Positions 54,951 to 63,423 of a stretch of 64,000 nucleotides of DNA are shown here, piece after piece. The translations under genes were made by a program, and so were the position numbers. The first letter of the stretch is position 1. Every line of letters begins with the position of its first letter. Source of the stretch: Floricoccus penangensis (GTDB lineage: Bacteria; Bacillota; Bacilli; Lactobacillales; Streptococcaceae); the NCBI RefSeq assembly GCF_001832885.1, contig NZ_MKIQ01000026.1, forward strand, positions 1 through 64,000, read 5' to 3'. Under the pieces are notes generated by a model. It was not told the DNA's origin and did no database searches. It saw nothing but the letters and a program-made list of their open reading frames with translations.

Positions 54951-55268
54951 ATGTCACAAGCATTTGAAGATGTAGAAAAAATGAAGAAAATCAAGGAAGA
55001 CGTCAGAAATCATGAGGGTCAAGTAGTCGGAATTACTAGTCAATATGGACGTAAGAGAGAAAATAGACGTGAAGGTACTTTAAGTGAGGTCTATGATTCT
55101 TTGTTTATAATTGTTTATGATCAAGACAGAAAACCTAAAGAAAGAGCAAGCTATAGCTACTCTGATATTCTTACTGAAAATATTTTAATCCACTATGCCG
55201 ATCAACCTGATCCAATTGAAGAGGTTGTTGAGATTGATGTAGTAGAAGTAGTTGACGAAGAAGAATAA
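54951..55268 (+). CDS. veg: Veg-family protein
   Basis: 105 residues, compared with about 86 in Bacillus. The core GQVVGITSQYGRKRENRREGTLSEVY, then SYSYSDILTENILIHY, matches Veg, a small SH3-like protein that in Bacillus stimulates biofilm formation by antagonising SinR. SinR is not expected here, so the role is unclear. The last 20 residues are an acidic tail (VVEIDVVEVVDEEE) not found in Bacillus Veg. AAGTAGGA lies before the ATG. The rpsD promoter lies within its 3' end. Confidence 0.85.
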   Translation: MSQAFEDVEKMKKIKEDVRNHEGQVVGITSQYGRKRENRREGTLSEVYDSLFIIVYDQDRKPKERASYSYSDILTENILIHYADQPDPIEEVVEIDVVEVVDEEE

Positions 55269-55279
55269 ATTTGATAAAC
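55252..55279 (+). promoter_or_regulatory. rpsD promoter within the 3' end of veg
   Basis: TTGACG (55252-55257), a 16-bp spacer and TAAACT (55274-55279). Transcription would begin near 55286, just before the structured leader. Confidence 0.6.
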
Positions 55280-55285
55280 TAGTAA

Positions 55286-55400
55286 AGTTGAAATAGTGCA
55301 GCAAGTAATCAAGGAACTCGTCAACAATACATTTGGTTAATAAAGTAACCAAAGCTGTGAAGGTGAAAATGTATTGCACGAACCTGGGATTACTAAAACA
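55286..55400 (+). ncRNA. rpsD leader, S4-type autoregulatory RNA
   Basis: Three nested pairings are visible: AGTAATC (55303-55309) with GATTACT (55387-55393); CAATACA (55324-55330) with TGTATTG (55369-55375); and TTTGGTTA (55331-55338) with TAACCAAA (55345-55352). A stable multi-stem fold in front of rpsD fits the Firmicutes S4 leader, in which excess S4 binds its own mRNA. The pairings are seen; the class is inferred from position. Confidence 0.65.
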
Positions 55401-55459
55401 TTGTTTCTTCTAATATTAATAGTCAATATGACTAAATAAAAATTTGGAGGATGACATAC

Positions 55460-56071
55460 ATGTCACGTTATACAGGACCATCTTGGAAACTTTCTCGCCG
55501 TTTAGGTGTATCTCTTTCAGGAACTGGTAAAGAAATCGCACGTCGTAACTATGTACCTGGTCAACATGGACCAAACAACCGTAGCAAGCTTTCAGAATAC
55601 GGTTTACAATTAGCTGAAAAACAAAAACTACGTTTTTCTTACGGATTAACTGAACGTCAATTCCGTAACTTATTCGTACAAGCAAGCAAAGTTAAAGAAG
55701 GAACACTTGGTTTCAACTTCATGGTTCTTCTTGAACAACGTCTTGATAACATTGTGTACCGTCTAGGTCTTGCAACTACACGTCCACAAGCACGTCAATT
55801 CGTAAACCACGGTCATATCCTAGTTAACGGTAAACGTGTTGATATCCCATCATACCGCGTACAACCAGGTGATGTTATCAGCGTTCGTGAAAAATCTCAA
55901 AAAGTACCTGCAATCCTTGAAGCTGTTGAAGCTACTCTTGGACGTCCAGCATTCGTATCATTCGATGCTGACAAATTAACTGGAACTTTAGAACGTTTAC
56001 CAGAACGTGATGAAATCAACCCAGAAATCAACGAAGCACTTGTCGTAGAATTCTACAACAAACAACTTTAA
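55460..56071 (+). CDS. rpsD: 30S ribosomal protein S4
   Basis: 203 residues from the ATG at 55460. An ATG at 55451 touches the GGAGG ribosome site directly and cannot be the start, while 55460 lies nine bases after it. S4 nucleates 30S assembly on 16S rRNA and represses its own synthesis. [15 protein letters not shown] opens it, without the zinc Cys residues of some paralogues. The S4 domain (about 93-155) includes [31 protein letters not shown] structured leader precedes it and a terminator follows. Confidence 0.97.
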   Translation: MSRYTGPSWKLSRRLGVSLSGTGKEIARRNYVPGQHGPNNRSKLSEYGLQLAEKQKLRFSYGLTERQFRNLFVQASKVKEGTLGFNFMVLLEQRLDNIVYRLGLATTRPQARQFVNHGHILVNGKRVDIPSYRVQPGDVISVREKSQKVPAILEAVEATLGRPAFVSFDADKLTGTLERLPERDEINPEINEALVVEFYNKQL

Positions 56072-56093
56072 GATTTACATAATAAATATGAGA

Positions 56094-56119
56094 AAGTCAT
56101 TCTTGGAATGGCTTTTTTT
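56094..56119 (+). terminator. rpsD terminator
   Basis: AAGTCATTC, loop TTG, GAATGGCTT and TTTTTT. Confidence 0.85.
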
Positions 56120-56143
56120 GTATCTATTCTATTTTGATATTAG

Positions 56144-56176
56144 AAAAAAGGAAGTCATTTTATGGCTTCCATTTTG
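56144..56176 (-). terminator. Terminator of the fused ABC transporter gene
   Basis: On the minus strand GGAAGCCAT, loop AAA, ATGACTTCC, then TTTTTT. It lies 50 bp after the stop codon. Confidence 0.7.
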
Positions 56177-56228
56177 TTGAATTATAATTGTTTATATGAA
56201 AGTTTTAGAATGTTTAAGTCCAAATAGG

Positions 56229-58226
56229 TCATTCTGATGCCAAGGCTTCAATCATATTCATCTTACTTGCACGGCTTGATGGAGCAATACTTGCTACAAG
56301 TGCGATGACTATACCAACTACGATTGCAAAGATAACTGCTCCAGAAGTTATTTGAACTAAATTAAATTTAGCTAAACTGTAAAGAGCTTTGTTTAATAAG
56401 GTTTGTCCTGCTAATGCACCGGCAATTGCAATGATAGCTGCAAATATACCAAGCATTAAGCTTTCTCCTGTGAATAAGCGACGGATATCTTTTTTACGAC
56501 TACCCATAGCTCTTAGAATACCGATTTCTTTAGTACGCTCAGTTACACTCATATAGGTAGTTACAACAATCATAAATATTGAAACGATTAATGAAATACC
56601 AGCAATTGCCGCAAGAACATATTTGATAATATCAAGGTAACTATTTATGGTTTTAAGAATATCTCCAGAACCAGCAGTAACGAATGCTTTTTTACCATTA
56701 TTTTTAATATTTTGGATATCTTTTAATGCTTGATCAACATTTTTTGAATCATCAATTTCTGCAATAACAATACCAGTTTTAGTTTGCGCACCATTATCCT
56801 TGAGGGTTTGTTTCAACTCACTTTGATCCATGAAAATTGTACCTGATTGAGTCATTACATCTGCAACACCTGAAACTGTATATTCTTTTTCAATATTTAT
56901 TGCTTTCTTAGCATCACTAGACATTATAGTATATGATAATTTAACGTTTTTACCAACTATAGATTTAAAGTTTTCATTATCATATTTGAGCGCTGCTTGT
57001 TTGCTTATAAGAATCTCACCAGCTTTAGGAACTTTACCAGCCTTTATGGCACTTACTTGTTGATTTGAACCCCAAGAAGTGATTGTTTGGAAGTTTTCAC
57101 TAAAGTTGTCTACAGTCAATTTACCAGGTGCTACAGGATTGATATTATAAGATTCAGTAACTGATTTTACATGATCAACTTTTTTAATCTTATCAATCAA
57201 CTGATCATCAAATAAGCTATTTTCATCCCCAGAATATAAAGACTGTTGACTTTCTTGCATAGCAAGCTCATTAGGTGTCTTGTCATCTTTAGTGACACGA
57301 CGCATAATCATTGGATAATTGGGATTCAGTTGGTCGCTTACTTGCTTGTTGGCAAATTGACTAACACCATTACCGAGACCTAAGAATACCATTACAGAAA
57401 ATAGACCAATTCCTGTACCAAGTGCGATTAAGAGATTTTGTTTCCAATTGTAAAGGAAATGTTTCCAAGCCATTCCAAGCGAACTTGAAAAACTCATAGC
57501 CTTGTTTTTAAATGATGGTTTAGCTTGAACAGCAGTGTAAGGATCTCTTAATTTTTCATCACTAGTAATTTGTCCATCAGCAAGCCTAATAATTCGAGTA
57601 CCACAGTCAGCAACCTCTTGTGAGTGAGTTACAACGATTACAGTCTTACCACTTTCAGCAATATCGCTCAAAATTTTAAGGACTTCTTTTGTATTTTGAC
57701 TATCAAGTGCTCCAGTCGGCTCATCTGCGATGATGATTTCAGGGTCATTTGCTAATGCTCTAGCAATTGCAACACGTTGTTTTTGTCCACCAGAGAGTTG
57801 ATTTGGGTTCTTCTTTCGGTGCTCAAAAAGTCCAACTTGCTTTAATAATTCTTCAGCTTTTTTAATCTGTTGATTATGATTCAAATCAGTCATTTTAAGA
57901 CTCAAAAGGACGTTATCTAAAACTGATAAGTAATTTACGAGATTAAAACTTTGGAAGATAAAGCCAACTGTGCTTCGGCGGTAATCGTCCATAGCTTTTT
58001 CTGTTTTAGAACGTTGGTCTTCATTGTTTACGATGACTTCACCTTCAAACTCTTTATCAAGTCCACCAATGATATTCATCAAGGTAGATTTACCACCACC
58101 AGATTCACCTAGTATACTTGCAAATTCACCCCGTTCAAAAGAAAGATTTAATCCTTTTAGGACGGGAAACTCTTCTTTGCCAAGATAGTATGATTTGCGA
58201 ATGTTTTTTAATTCTAATATTGGCAT
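56229..58226 (-). CDS. MacB-like ABC transporter, ATPase and permease in one chain
   Basis: 665 residues. The ATPase occupies residues 1-220: Walker A GESGGGKST (about 38), signature LSGGQKQR (about 142), Walker B IIIADEP (about 163) and the switch His in VVTHSQ. A membrane span near 265-285 begins the permease, a periplasmic-type MacB core domain follows (about 290-520), and three spans of an FtsX domain end it (about 535-655). In Firmicutes most MacB-type systems split ATPase and permease; fused ones are associated with peptide or antibiotic export and stress defence. No MacA-like partner or two-component system is adjacent. AAGGAG precedes the ATG. Confidence 0.9.
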   Translation of the reverse strand: MPILELKNIRKSYYLGKEEFPVLKGLNLSFERGEFASILGESGGGKSTLMNIIGGLDKEFEGEVIVNNEDQRSKTEKAMDDYRRSTVGFIFQSFNLVNYLSVLDNVLLSLKMTDLNHNQQIKKAEELLKQVGLFEHRKKNPNQLSGGQKQRVAIARALANDPEIIIADEPTGALDSQNTKEVLKILSDIAESGKTVIVVTHSQEVADCGTRIIRLADGQITSDEKLRDPYTAVQAKPSFKNKAMSFSSSLGMAWKHFLYNWKQNLLIALGTGIGLFSVMVFLGLGNGVSQFANKQVSDQLNPNYPMIMRRVTKDDKTPNELAMQESQQSLYSGDENSLFDDQLIDKIKKVDHVKSVTESYNINPVAPGKLTVDNFSENFQTITSWGSNQQVSAIKAGKVPKAGEILISKQAALKYDNENFKSIVGKNVKLSYTIMSSDAKKAINIEKEYTVSGVADVMTQSGTIFMDQSELKQTLKDNGAQTKTGIVIAEIDDSKNVDQALKDIQNIKNNGKKAFVTAGSGDILKTINSYLDIIKYVLAAIAGISLIVSIFMIVVTTYMSVTERTKEIGILRAMGSRKKDIRRLFTGESLMLGIFAAIIAIAGALAGQTLLNKALYSLAKFNLVQITSGAVIFAIVVGIVIALVASIAPSSRASKMNMIEALASE

Positions 58227-58488
58227 ATCTTCTCCTTTATAAAATTTACATAATTCATTAATTAATACCTTGTTAATTATATACTTTTTGCGAAAAATCG
58301 CCTAAGACCTAAGCCCTATTTTGTAAAAATAGTAAGAAAAATAATAAAAAATAAAGTTATTTTTTCGTATATATATATAGATTAAGTGATAAAGATAGAA
58401 ATACAAAATGAAAACCGCATTCTATTAAAATAAGAGTAAAAATGTTATAATTAAAGGGACTTCGAACAATAAGAAATGGAGACAAATA
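58227..58488. promoter_or_regulatory. Divergent promoter region between the ABC transporter and recA
   Basis: A 262-bp very AT-rich gap. An extended -10, TGTTATAAT (about 58443-58451), precedes recA, with no good -35. Small hairpin GCGAAAAATCGC lies near 58290. No gene and no complete LexA-type operator were found; only a half-site, CGAAC, occurs near 58463. Confidence 0.5.
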
Positions 58489-59661
58489 TTGGCAAAAGTA
58501 AAGAAAAAAACAGAAGAAATAACTAAAAAATACGGTGAAGAAAGAGAAAAAGCATTAAATGATGCTATGAAAATCATCGAGAAAGATTTTGGTAAAGGTG
58601 CTTTGATGCGTCTTGGGGATAAGGCTGAACAAAAAGTACAAGTTATGAGTTCAGGTAGCTTAGCTCTTGACCTAGCTCTAGGTGCTGGTGGGTATCCTAA
58701 AGGAAGAATCATCGAAATCTATGGACCTGAATCATCAGGTAAGACAACAGTAGCTCTTCATGCTGTTGCTCAGGCTCAAAAAGAAGGTGGAATTGCAGCC
58801 TTTATTGATGCTGAACATGCATTAGATCCAGCTTATGCTCAAGCTCTAGGTGTAAATATTGACGAACTTCTACTATCACAACCAGATAGTGGAGAACAAG
58901 GTCTTGAAATAGCTGGTAAACTAATCGATAGTGGAGCCATTGATTTAGTAGTAATCGACTCAGTAGCTGCTCTTGTGCCTCGTGCTGAAATTGACGGGGA
59001 TATAGGTGATAGCCACGTTGGTTTGCAGGCCCGCATGATGAGTCAAGCTATGCGTAAACTTTCAGCAAGTATCAATAAAACAAAAACAATTGCTATTTTT
59101 ATTAACCAACTTCGTGAAAAAGTTGGGGTTATGTTCGGTAATCCAGAAACAACACCCGGTGGACGCGCACTTAAATTCTACGCATCAGTTCGTTTAGATG
59201 TCCGTGGAAATACTCAAATCAAGGGTACTGGCGATGATAAAGATCAAAATGTTGGTAAAGAAACTAAGATTAAAGTTGTAAAAAATAAGGTTGCACCACC
59301 ATTTAAGGTAGCAGAAGTTGAAATAATGTATGGAGAAGGTATCTCGCAAACTGGTGAACTTCTTAAAATTGCTTCAGATCTTGATATCGTTCAAAAATCT
59401 GGTGCTTGGTACTCGTATAATGGTGAAAGAATCGGCCAAGGTTCAGAAAAAGCAAAACTTTATTTGAAAGAACATCCGGAAGTATTTGAAGAAATTGATC
59501 ATGCAGTTCGTGTTTATTATGGATTAATTGCAGCTGATGAATCTGAGAAAGTAGAGTCTTCAAAAGATAAAAAAGATATAAAAGATATAAAAGATATAAA
59601 AGATACAGAACCTGAGAACATTGAATTAGAGCTTGAAGGCGAAATTGAAATTGAAGAGTAA
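58489..59661 (+). CDS. recA: Recombinase RecA
   Basis: 390 residues, longer than the usual 350 because of a short N-terminal addition and an extended tail. RecA forms ATP-dependent filaments on single-stranded DNA for homologous recombination. Walker A is GPESSGKT (about 79-86), Walker [11 protein letters not shown], and the filament loops show [26 protein letters not shown]. The start is TTG with TGGAG upstream. The tail contains a KDIKD repeat encoded by four 9-bp units, then an acidic end, as is usual for RecA. No neighbouring cinA or lexA. Confidence 0.97.
   Translation: MAKVKKKTEEITKKYGEEREKALNDAMKIIEKDFGKGALMRLGDKAEQKVQVMSSGSLALDLALGAGGYPKGRIIEIYGPESSGKTTVALHAVAQAQKEGGIAAFIDAEHALDPAYAQALGVNIDELLLSQPDSGEQGLEIAGKLIDSGAIDLVVIDSVAALVPRAEIDGDIGDSHVGLQARMMSQAMRKLSASINKTKTIAIFINQLREKVGVMFGNPETTPGGRALKFYASVRLDVRGNTQIKGTGDDKDQNVGKETKIKVVKNKVAPPFKVAEVEIMYGEGISQTGELLKIASDLDIVQKSGAWYSYNGERIGQGSEKAKLYLKEHPEVFEEIDHAVRVYYGLIAADESEKVESSKDKKDIKDIKDIKDTEPENIELELEGEIEIEE
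59572..59607 (+). repeat. Four 9-bp tandem repeats inside recA
   Basis: AAAGATATA three times, then AAAGATACA, in frame, encoding [12 protein letters not shown] in the disordered tail of RecA. A related unit precedes it. Its length can change by slippage without breaking the frame. Confidence 0.85.
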
Positions 59662-59695
59662 TAGAAAAATCTCAAACTACATTTTGAATAAACCC

Positions 59696-59723
59696 TTGTA
59701 ATAAAGGTGTCAAATGGTATAAT
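59696..59723 (+). promoter_or_regulatory. spx promoter
   Basis: TTGTAA (59696-59701), a 16-bp spacer and TATAAT (59718-59723) with an upstream TGG (extended -10). AGGAGG precedes the spx ATG. Confidence 0.65.
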
Positions 59724-59764
59724 TACCACATGATAGTAGTTCCTTTTCGATAGGAGGATGTTCT

Positions 59765-60163
59765 ATGCTTACAATTTATACTGCGCCATCATGCACAAGT
59801 TGCAAAAAGGCTAAAGACTGGTTTTTAAGACATCAAATTTCTTACAATGAAAGAAATATGATTAGTAGTCCTTTGACAGAAACTGAAGTAATAAGCATTT
59901 TAGCAATGACTGAAGATGGTGTTTATGGGGTGATTTCAACACGTAACCGTTTTGTTAAACAGTTAAATATTGATTTTGAGGAATTGAGCTTTAGTGAAAT
60001 GGTAAGAATTATTTCGGAGAATCCACAGATATTACGTCGTCCGATTATTAAAGATGATCGAAGATTAAATATTGGATACAACGAAGAAGAAATTCGTACT
60101 TTTTTACCAAGAGCTGTACGCACAATTGAGAACAGAGATGCTCGTCTAAGGAGTGTCATCTAA
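59765..60163 (+). CDS. spx: Spx-family redox regulator
   Basis: 132 residues, standard size. Spx binds the RNA polymerase alpha C-terminal domain and alters transcription in thiol and oxidative stress. The redox switch CTSC gives Cys10 and Cys13. The ArsC-like fold shows RPIIKDDRRLNIGY, with the conserved Arg-Pro. The end PRAVRTIENRDARLRSVI is typical. Streptococcaceae usually have several Spx paralogues; a place next to recA does not say which this is. It has its own promoter and terminator. Confidence 0.94.
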   Translation: MLTIYTAPSCTSCKKAKDWFLRHQISYNERNMISSPLTETEVISILAMTEDGVYGVISTRNRFVKQLNIDFEELSFSEMVRIISENPQILRRPIIKDDRRLNIGYNEEEIRTFLPRAVRTIENRDARLRSVI

Positions 60164-60191
60164 TAATCCGTAATTGAAAAGAAACAAGAAG

Positions 60192-60219
60192 AAGGTGCAT
60201 GAAAATGCACCTTTTTTTT
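60192..60219 (+). terminator. spx terminator
   Basis: AAGGTGCAT, loop GAAA, ATGCACCTT and a run of T. Confidence 0.88.
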
Positions 60220-60252
60220 AACTATTTATAAATAATCTTAAATCTATTTGTT

Positions 60253-60366
60253 ATTGTTGATTAAAATAGAAATACCTTCATTTTACTACGTTGTCGATTA
60301 TACTAATAAGCAAGCTTATTAGTATAAATCGCAATGATGTATTAGTCTATTTTTAAGTGACTATAG
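60253..60366 (-). repeat. Fold-back repeat element, copy C (inverted)
   Basis: Reverse complement of copy A with few differences. The centre TACTAATAAGC-AA-GCTTATTAGTA (60301-60324) is a perfect inverted repeat, and the terminal repeats (TTGATTAAAATAG and CTATTTTTAAGTGACTATAG) match the other copies. It occupies most of the 310-bp gap between spx and tatD, between the spx terminator and the tatD promoter region. Confidence 0.85.
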
Positions 60367-60473
60367 AAGAGTGGGCATATTATATTTAAGGGAATAGGGT
60401 AAGGTTCATAAATGTGCTATAATTGAATTAATTATAGCTTAAAAGCATTGATTTTGATAAAGAGGTACTTATA

Positions 60474-61247
60474 ATGATTTTTGATACACATACACACTTG
60501 AATGTAGAAGACTTTGCAGGAATTGAAGATGAAGAGCTTGCCTTAGCTAAAGAACATGATGTTACGGAAATGGCAATTGTCGGATTTGACTATCCAACAA
60601 TTGAGCAATCTTTAGCCTTATCTGATAAATATGAAAATCTATATAGTATAATTGGTTGGCATCCGACAGAGGCAGGGGATTATAATCAAGAAGTAGAAGA
60701 TTATCTACTAAAAAATATGTCTAATCCCAAAGTTATCGGTTGGGGAGAAATTGGTCTTGATTATCACTGGATGACTTCACCTAAGGAAGTGCAAGAAGCA
60801 GTTTTTAGACGTCAGATTGCATTATCAAAAGAAGTTGACCTGCCTTTTATTGTCCATACTCGCGATGCGCTTGAAGATACATATGAGATCATTAAGTCAG
60901 AAGGTGTCGGTCCTCGTGGTGGTATAATGCACAGTTTTTCAGGAAATTATGAGGAAGCAAAAGAATTCATGGATCTTGGAATGTATATTTCTTTTTCCGG
61001 AGTCGTTACTTTTAAGAAAACGATTGAACTTCAAGAAGCAGCTCAAAAACTTCCACTAGATAAAATACTAGTGGAAACTGATGCACCTTATCTTGCTCCT
61101 ATGCCCTATCGTGGTAAACAAAATCATTCAGCCTACACAAAGTACGTCGTGGAGAAAATCGCTGATCTACGTGGAATGACTTATGAGGAAGTAGCCAAAC
61201 AAACTCAAGAAAATGCTCATAAACTTTTCGGACTGGAGAAAAAGTAG
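60474..61247 (+). CDS. tatD: TatD-family metal-dependent DNase
   Basis: 257 residues. TatD proteins are TIM-barrel hydrolases with 3'-5' DNase activity or related functions. Metal ligands: FDTHTHLN (His6, His8), GEIGLDYH (Glu), PFIVHTRDA (His), IMHSFSG (His) and LVETDAPYLAP (Asp). PYRGKQNHSAY near the end is the phosphate-side motif of this family. It begins a tight operon: the Nudix gene starts on the next base, then rnmV and rsmA overlap. This tatD-rnmV-rsmA order is conserved in Firmicutes. Confidence 0.95.
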   Translation: MIFDTHTHLNVEDFAGIEDEELALAKEHDVTEMAIVGFDYPTIEQSLALSDKYENLYSIIGWHPTEAGDYNQEVEDYLLKNMSNPKVIGWGEIGLDYHWMTSPKEVQEAVFRRQIALSKEVDLPFIVHTRDALEDTYEIIKSEGVGPRGGIMHSFSGNYEEAKEFMDLGMYISFSGVVTFKKTIELQEAAQKLPLDKILVETDAPYLAPMPYRGKQNHSAYTKYVVEKIADLRGMTYEEVAKQTQENAHKLFGLEKK

Positions 61248-61856
61248 ATGGATAAAGGGAAAATGCTCTATGACTTGCAACGGCTAAATGCTATCGCAGA
61301 TGCAGGACTTCACTACGGAAAAGATGTTTTTGATTTAGAAAGGTATGGCGAACTCAAAGAAGTTACAGCTGCCCTACTTGAAAATCTTGAATTAGTAGAT
61401 AGATCTGAACTTGCTGAACTTAAGAAACCTTTGGGTAAATACCCGACACCATCTGTTGATGTGCGAGCTTTCGTCGTAAAAGATGATAAAATACTCCTCG
61501 TAAAAGATATGCGTGGCGGCGAGTGGGCACTCCCTGGTGGCTATGCTGAGGTCGGTACCTCTTTGGAGAAAAATGTATTGAAGGAACTATCTGAAGAAGC
61601 TGGAATGTCTGGGTCTATTAATCGTTTACTAGCAATTTTTGATACTAACAAGTATAATCCTCAGTTGACTCAGTACTATAAGGCAATTTTTTTAGTGGAT
61701 GAATTGTCCTTTGATTTTAAGGAGAACAGTGAAACGGATGAATTTGGATATTTCTCTATGGAAGAATTGCCTAAACTATCCAATTTGCGTAATAGCCAGG
61801 AGCAATTGGAAATCTGTTTTGATTTGTATAAGAGTGGTGATATATTAATTGATTGA
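61248..61856 (+). CDS. Nudix hydrolase with N-terminal helical domain
   Basis: 202 residues. The N-terminal 60 residues (YDLQRLNAIADAGLHYGKDVFDLERY) form the helical domain found in a Bacillus and Lactobacillales Nudix group. The Nudix box follows: GGYAEVGTSLEKNVLKELSEEAG, with all metal-binding Glu residues (the Arg of the RE pair is Lys-Glu here). Related enzymes act on ADP-ribose or nucleoside diphosphates; the substrate is not deducible. It starts directly after the tatD stop and overlaps rnmV by eight bases. A Nudix gene inside this operon is not universal. Confidence 0.88.
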   Translation: MDKGKMLYDLQRLNAIADAGLHYGKDVFDLERYGELKEVTAALLENLELVDRSELAELKKPLGKYPTPSVDVRAFVVKDDKILLVKDMRGGEWALPGGYAEVGTSLEKNVLKELSEEAGMSGSINRLLAIFDTNKYNPQLTQYYKAIFLVDELSFDFKENSETDEFGYFSMEELPKLSNLRNSQEQLEICFDLYKSGDILID

Positions 61857-62421
61857 AGAAAATAAAGAAAAAATAAAGATATCTGAAGTTATAGTAGTTG
61901 AAGGTAAGGATGATACAAGTCGTCTTAAACAATTTTTTGAAGTTGATACTTTTGAGACTAAAGGTTCTGCTTTGACAGAAGAAGATATTGAAAAAATAGA
62001 AATGTTGGAAGAACTTCGTGGAGTAATTATCTTTACTGACCCTGACTTTTCAGGTGAAAAGATAAGAAAACGTATTGTTCAAGCAATTCCAAATGTAAAG
62101 CAAGCATTTTTAAAGCAAGATGAAGCAAGACCTAAATCAAAAACTAAAGGTCAGTCTTTGGGTGTTGAGCATGCAAGTTATGAGGACTTAAAAGAAGCTC
62201 TCAAAGATGCCAGACAAGGTAACTTAGAATTTCCTCAGATACCAACTAATGTTTTGAGTGAACTCGGCTTAATTATGTCAAGCGATGGCAAAAAACGTAG
62301 AGAGTACCTTGGTGAAAAATTGAGAATTGGTTATGTTAATGCCAAACAACTACCAAAGAGACTAGCGCTTTTTGCTATAACTGAAGAAGAAGTAAGAAAT
62401 ATTATGGAGAATTATAAATGA
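61849..62421 (+). CDS. rnmV: Ribonuclease M5
   Basis: 190 residues from a TTG start that overlaps the Nudix gene by eight bases; no better start is visible before the conserved VIVVEGKDD. RNase M5 trims 5S rRNA precursors with the help of ribosomal protein L18. The Toprim domain is clear: [15 protein letters not shown] (catalytic Glu) and [13 protein letters not shown] (Asp-x-Asp). The rest, including [16 protein letters not shown], matches the family. The ATG of rsmA overlaps its stop (ATGA). Confidence 0.94.
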   Translation: MIEENKEKIKISEVIVVEGKDDTSRLKQFFEVDTFETKGSALTEEDIEKIEMLEELRGVIIFTDPDFSGEKIRKRIVQAIPNVKQAFLKQDEARPKSKTKGQSLGVEHASYEDLKEALKDARQGNLEFPQIPTNVLSELGLIMSSDGKKRREYLGEKLRIGYVNAKQLPKRLALFAITEEEVRNIMENYK

Positions 62422-63302
62422 GTAACATTGCAGACTATCACAACACCAGAGCTATTTTAGAGCGCCATGGTTTCTCTTTCAAAAAAAGTTTAGGACAAAA
62501 CTTCCTAACTGATCCCAATATTCTAGAAAAGATTACAGCAACTGCTGACTTATCTGATCAAGTTAATGTAATTGAAATTGGTCCTGGTATTGGGGCATTA
62601 ACAGAGTTTTTAGCAAGAAATGCTGCTGAAGTCATGGCATTTGAAATAGATGACCGTCTGATTCCAATTTTGGATGAAACATTAGCAGATTATGATAATG
62701 TACAGGTCGTGAATGAAGACATATTGAAAACAGACCTACAAAGTCAGATTAAGAAATTCAAAAATCCTGAACTACCAATTAAGGTAGTAGCAAATCTTCC
62801 ATACTACATTACAACTCCAATTCTTATGCATTTGATTGAAAGTAAAATTCCATTCGCTGAATTTGTAGTTATGATGCAAAAAGAAGTGGCAGATAGAATT
62901 AGTGCTGAACCAAATACTAAATCATACGGAAGTCTTTCAATTGCCGTTCAATATTTCATGGATGCATCAGTAGCATTTATTGTACCTCGTACTGTATTTG
63001 TTCCAGCACCAAATGTAGACAGTGCAATTCTTAAGATGGTAAGACGCGATCACCCCCTTGTTGAAGTTAGTGATGAAGATTTCTTCTTCAAAATGAGTAA
63101 AATGGCGTTCCTTCATCGTAGAAAAACGTTATGGAATAATTTATTAGCACAATTTGGTAAGGCAGATGAAACGAAAGTTAAATTAGCAAAAGCACTTGAA
63201 GAAGCAGAAATTTCTCCAACAATCCGTGGAGAAGCTCTTTCAATTCCAGAATTTGCAAAATTATCAGAAGCTCTTTATAGAAATATGGTTGAAGAGGTAT
63301 AG
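62418..63302 (+). CDS. rsmA: 16S rRNA dimethyladenosine transferase RsmA (KsgA)
   Basis: 294 residues. RsmA dimethylates two adenosines in helix 45 of 16S rRNA during 30S assembly; its loss gives kasugamycin resistance. [13 protein letters not shown] near residue 28, the SAM-binding [14 protein letters not shown] (about 52), and the catalytic [11 protein letters not shown] (about 127) are intact. The C-terminal domain RRKTLWNNL is present. It overlaps rnmV by four bases (ATGA) and ends in a terminator, closing the tatD operon. Confidence 0.96.
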   Translation: MSNIADYHNTRAILERHGFSFKKSLGQNFLTDPNILEKITATADLSDQVNVIEIGPGIGALTEFLARNAAEVMAFEIDDRLIPILDETLADYDNVQVVNEDILKTDLQSQIKKFKNPELPIKVVANLPYYITTPILMHLIESKIPFAEFVVMMQKEVADRISAEPNTKSYGSLSIAVQYFMDASVAFIVPRTVFVPAPNVDSAILKMVRRDHPLVEVSDEDFFFKMSKMAFLHRRKTLWNNLLAQFGKADETKVKLAKALEEAEISPTIRGEALSIPEFAKLSEALYRNMVEEV

Positions 63303-63315
63303 AATAATTTAAAAT

Positions 63316-63340
63316 ACGACTATCCGGTCGTTTTTTTTTA
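63316..63340 (+). terminator. rsmA terminator
   Basis: ACGAC, loop TATCC, GGTCGT and a run of nine T. Confidence 0.75.
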
Positions 63341-63423
63341 CATATAATAACATCATATTTCGACAATCCTATGATATAATTGATATATATTTAATTGTAT
63401 AACAATATTAAAGGGGTATTGGA

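Noticed and set aside
58440..58488. LexA/SOS operator before recA
   Set aside because: Only the half CGAAC is present; the matching GTTCG at four bases is missing.
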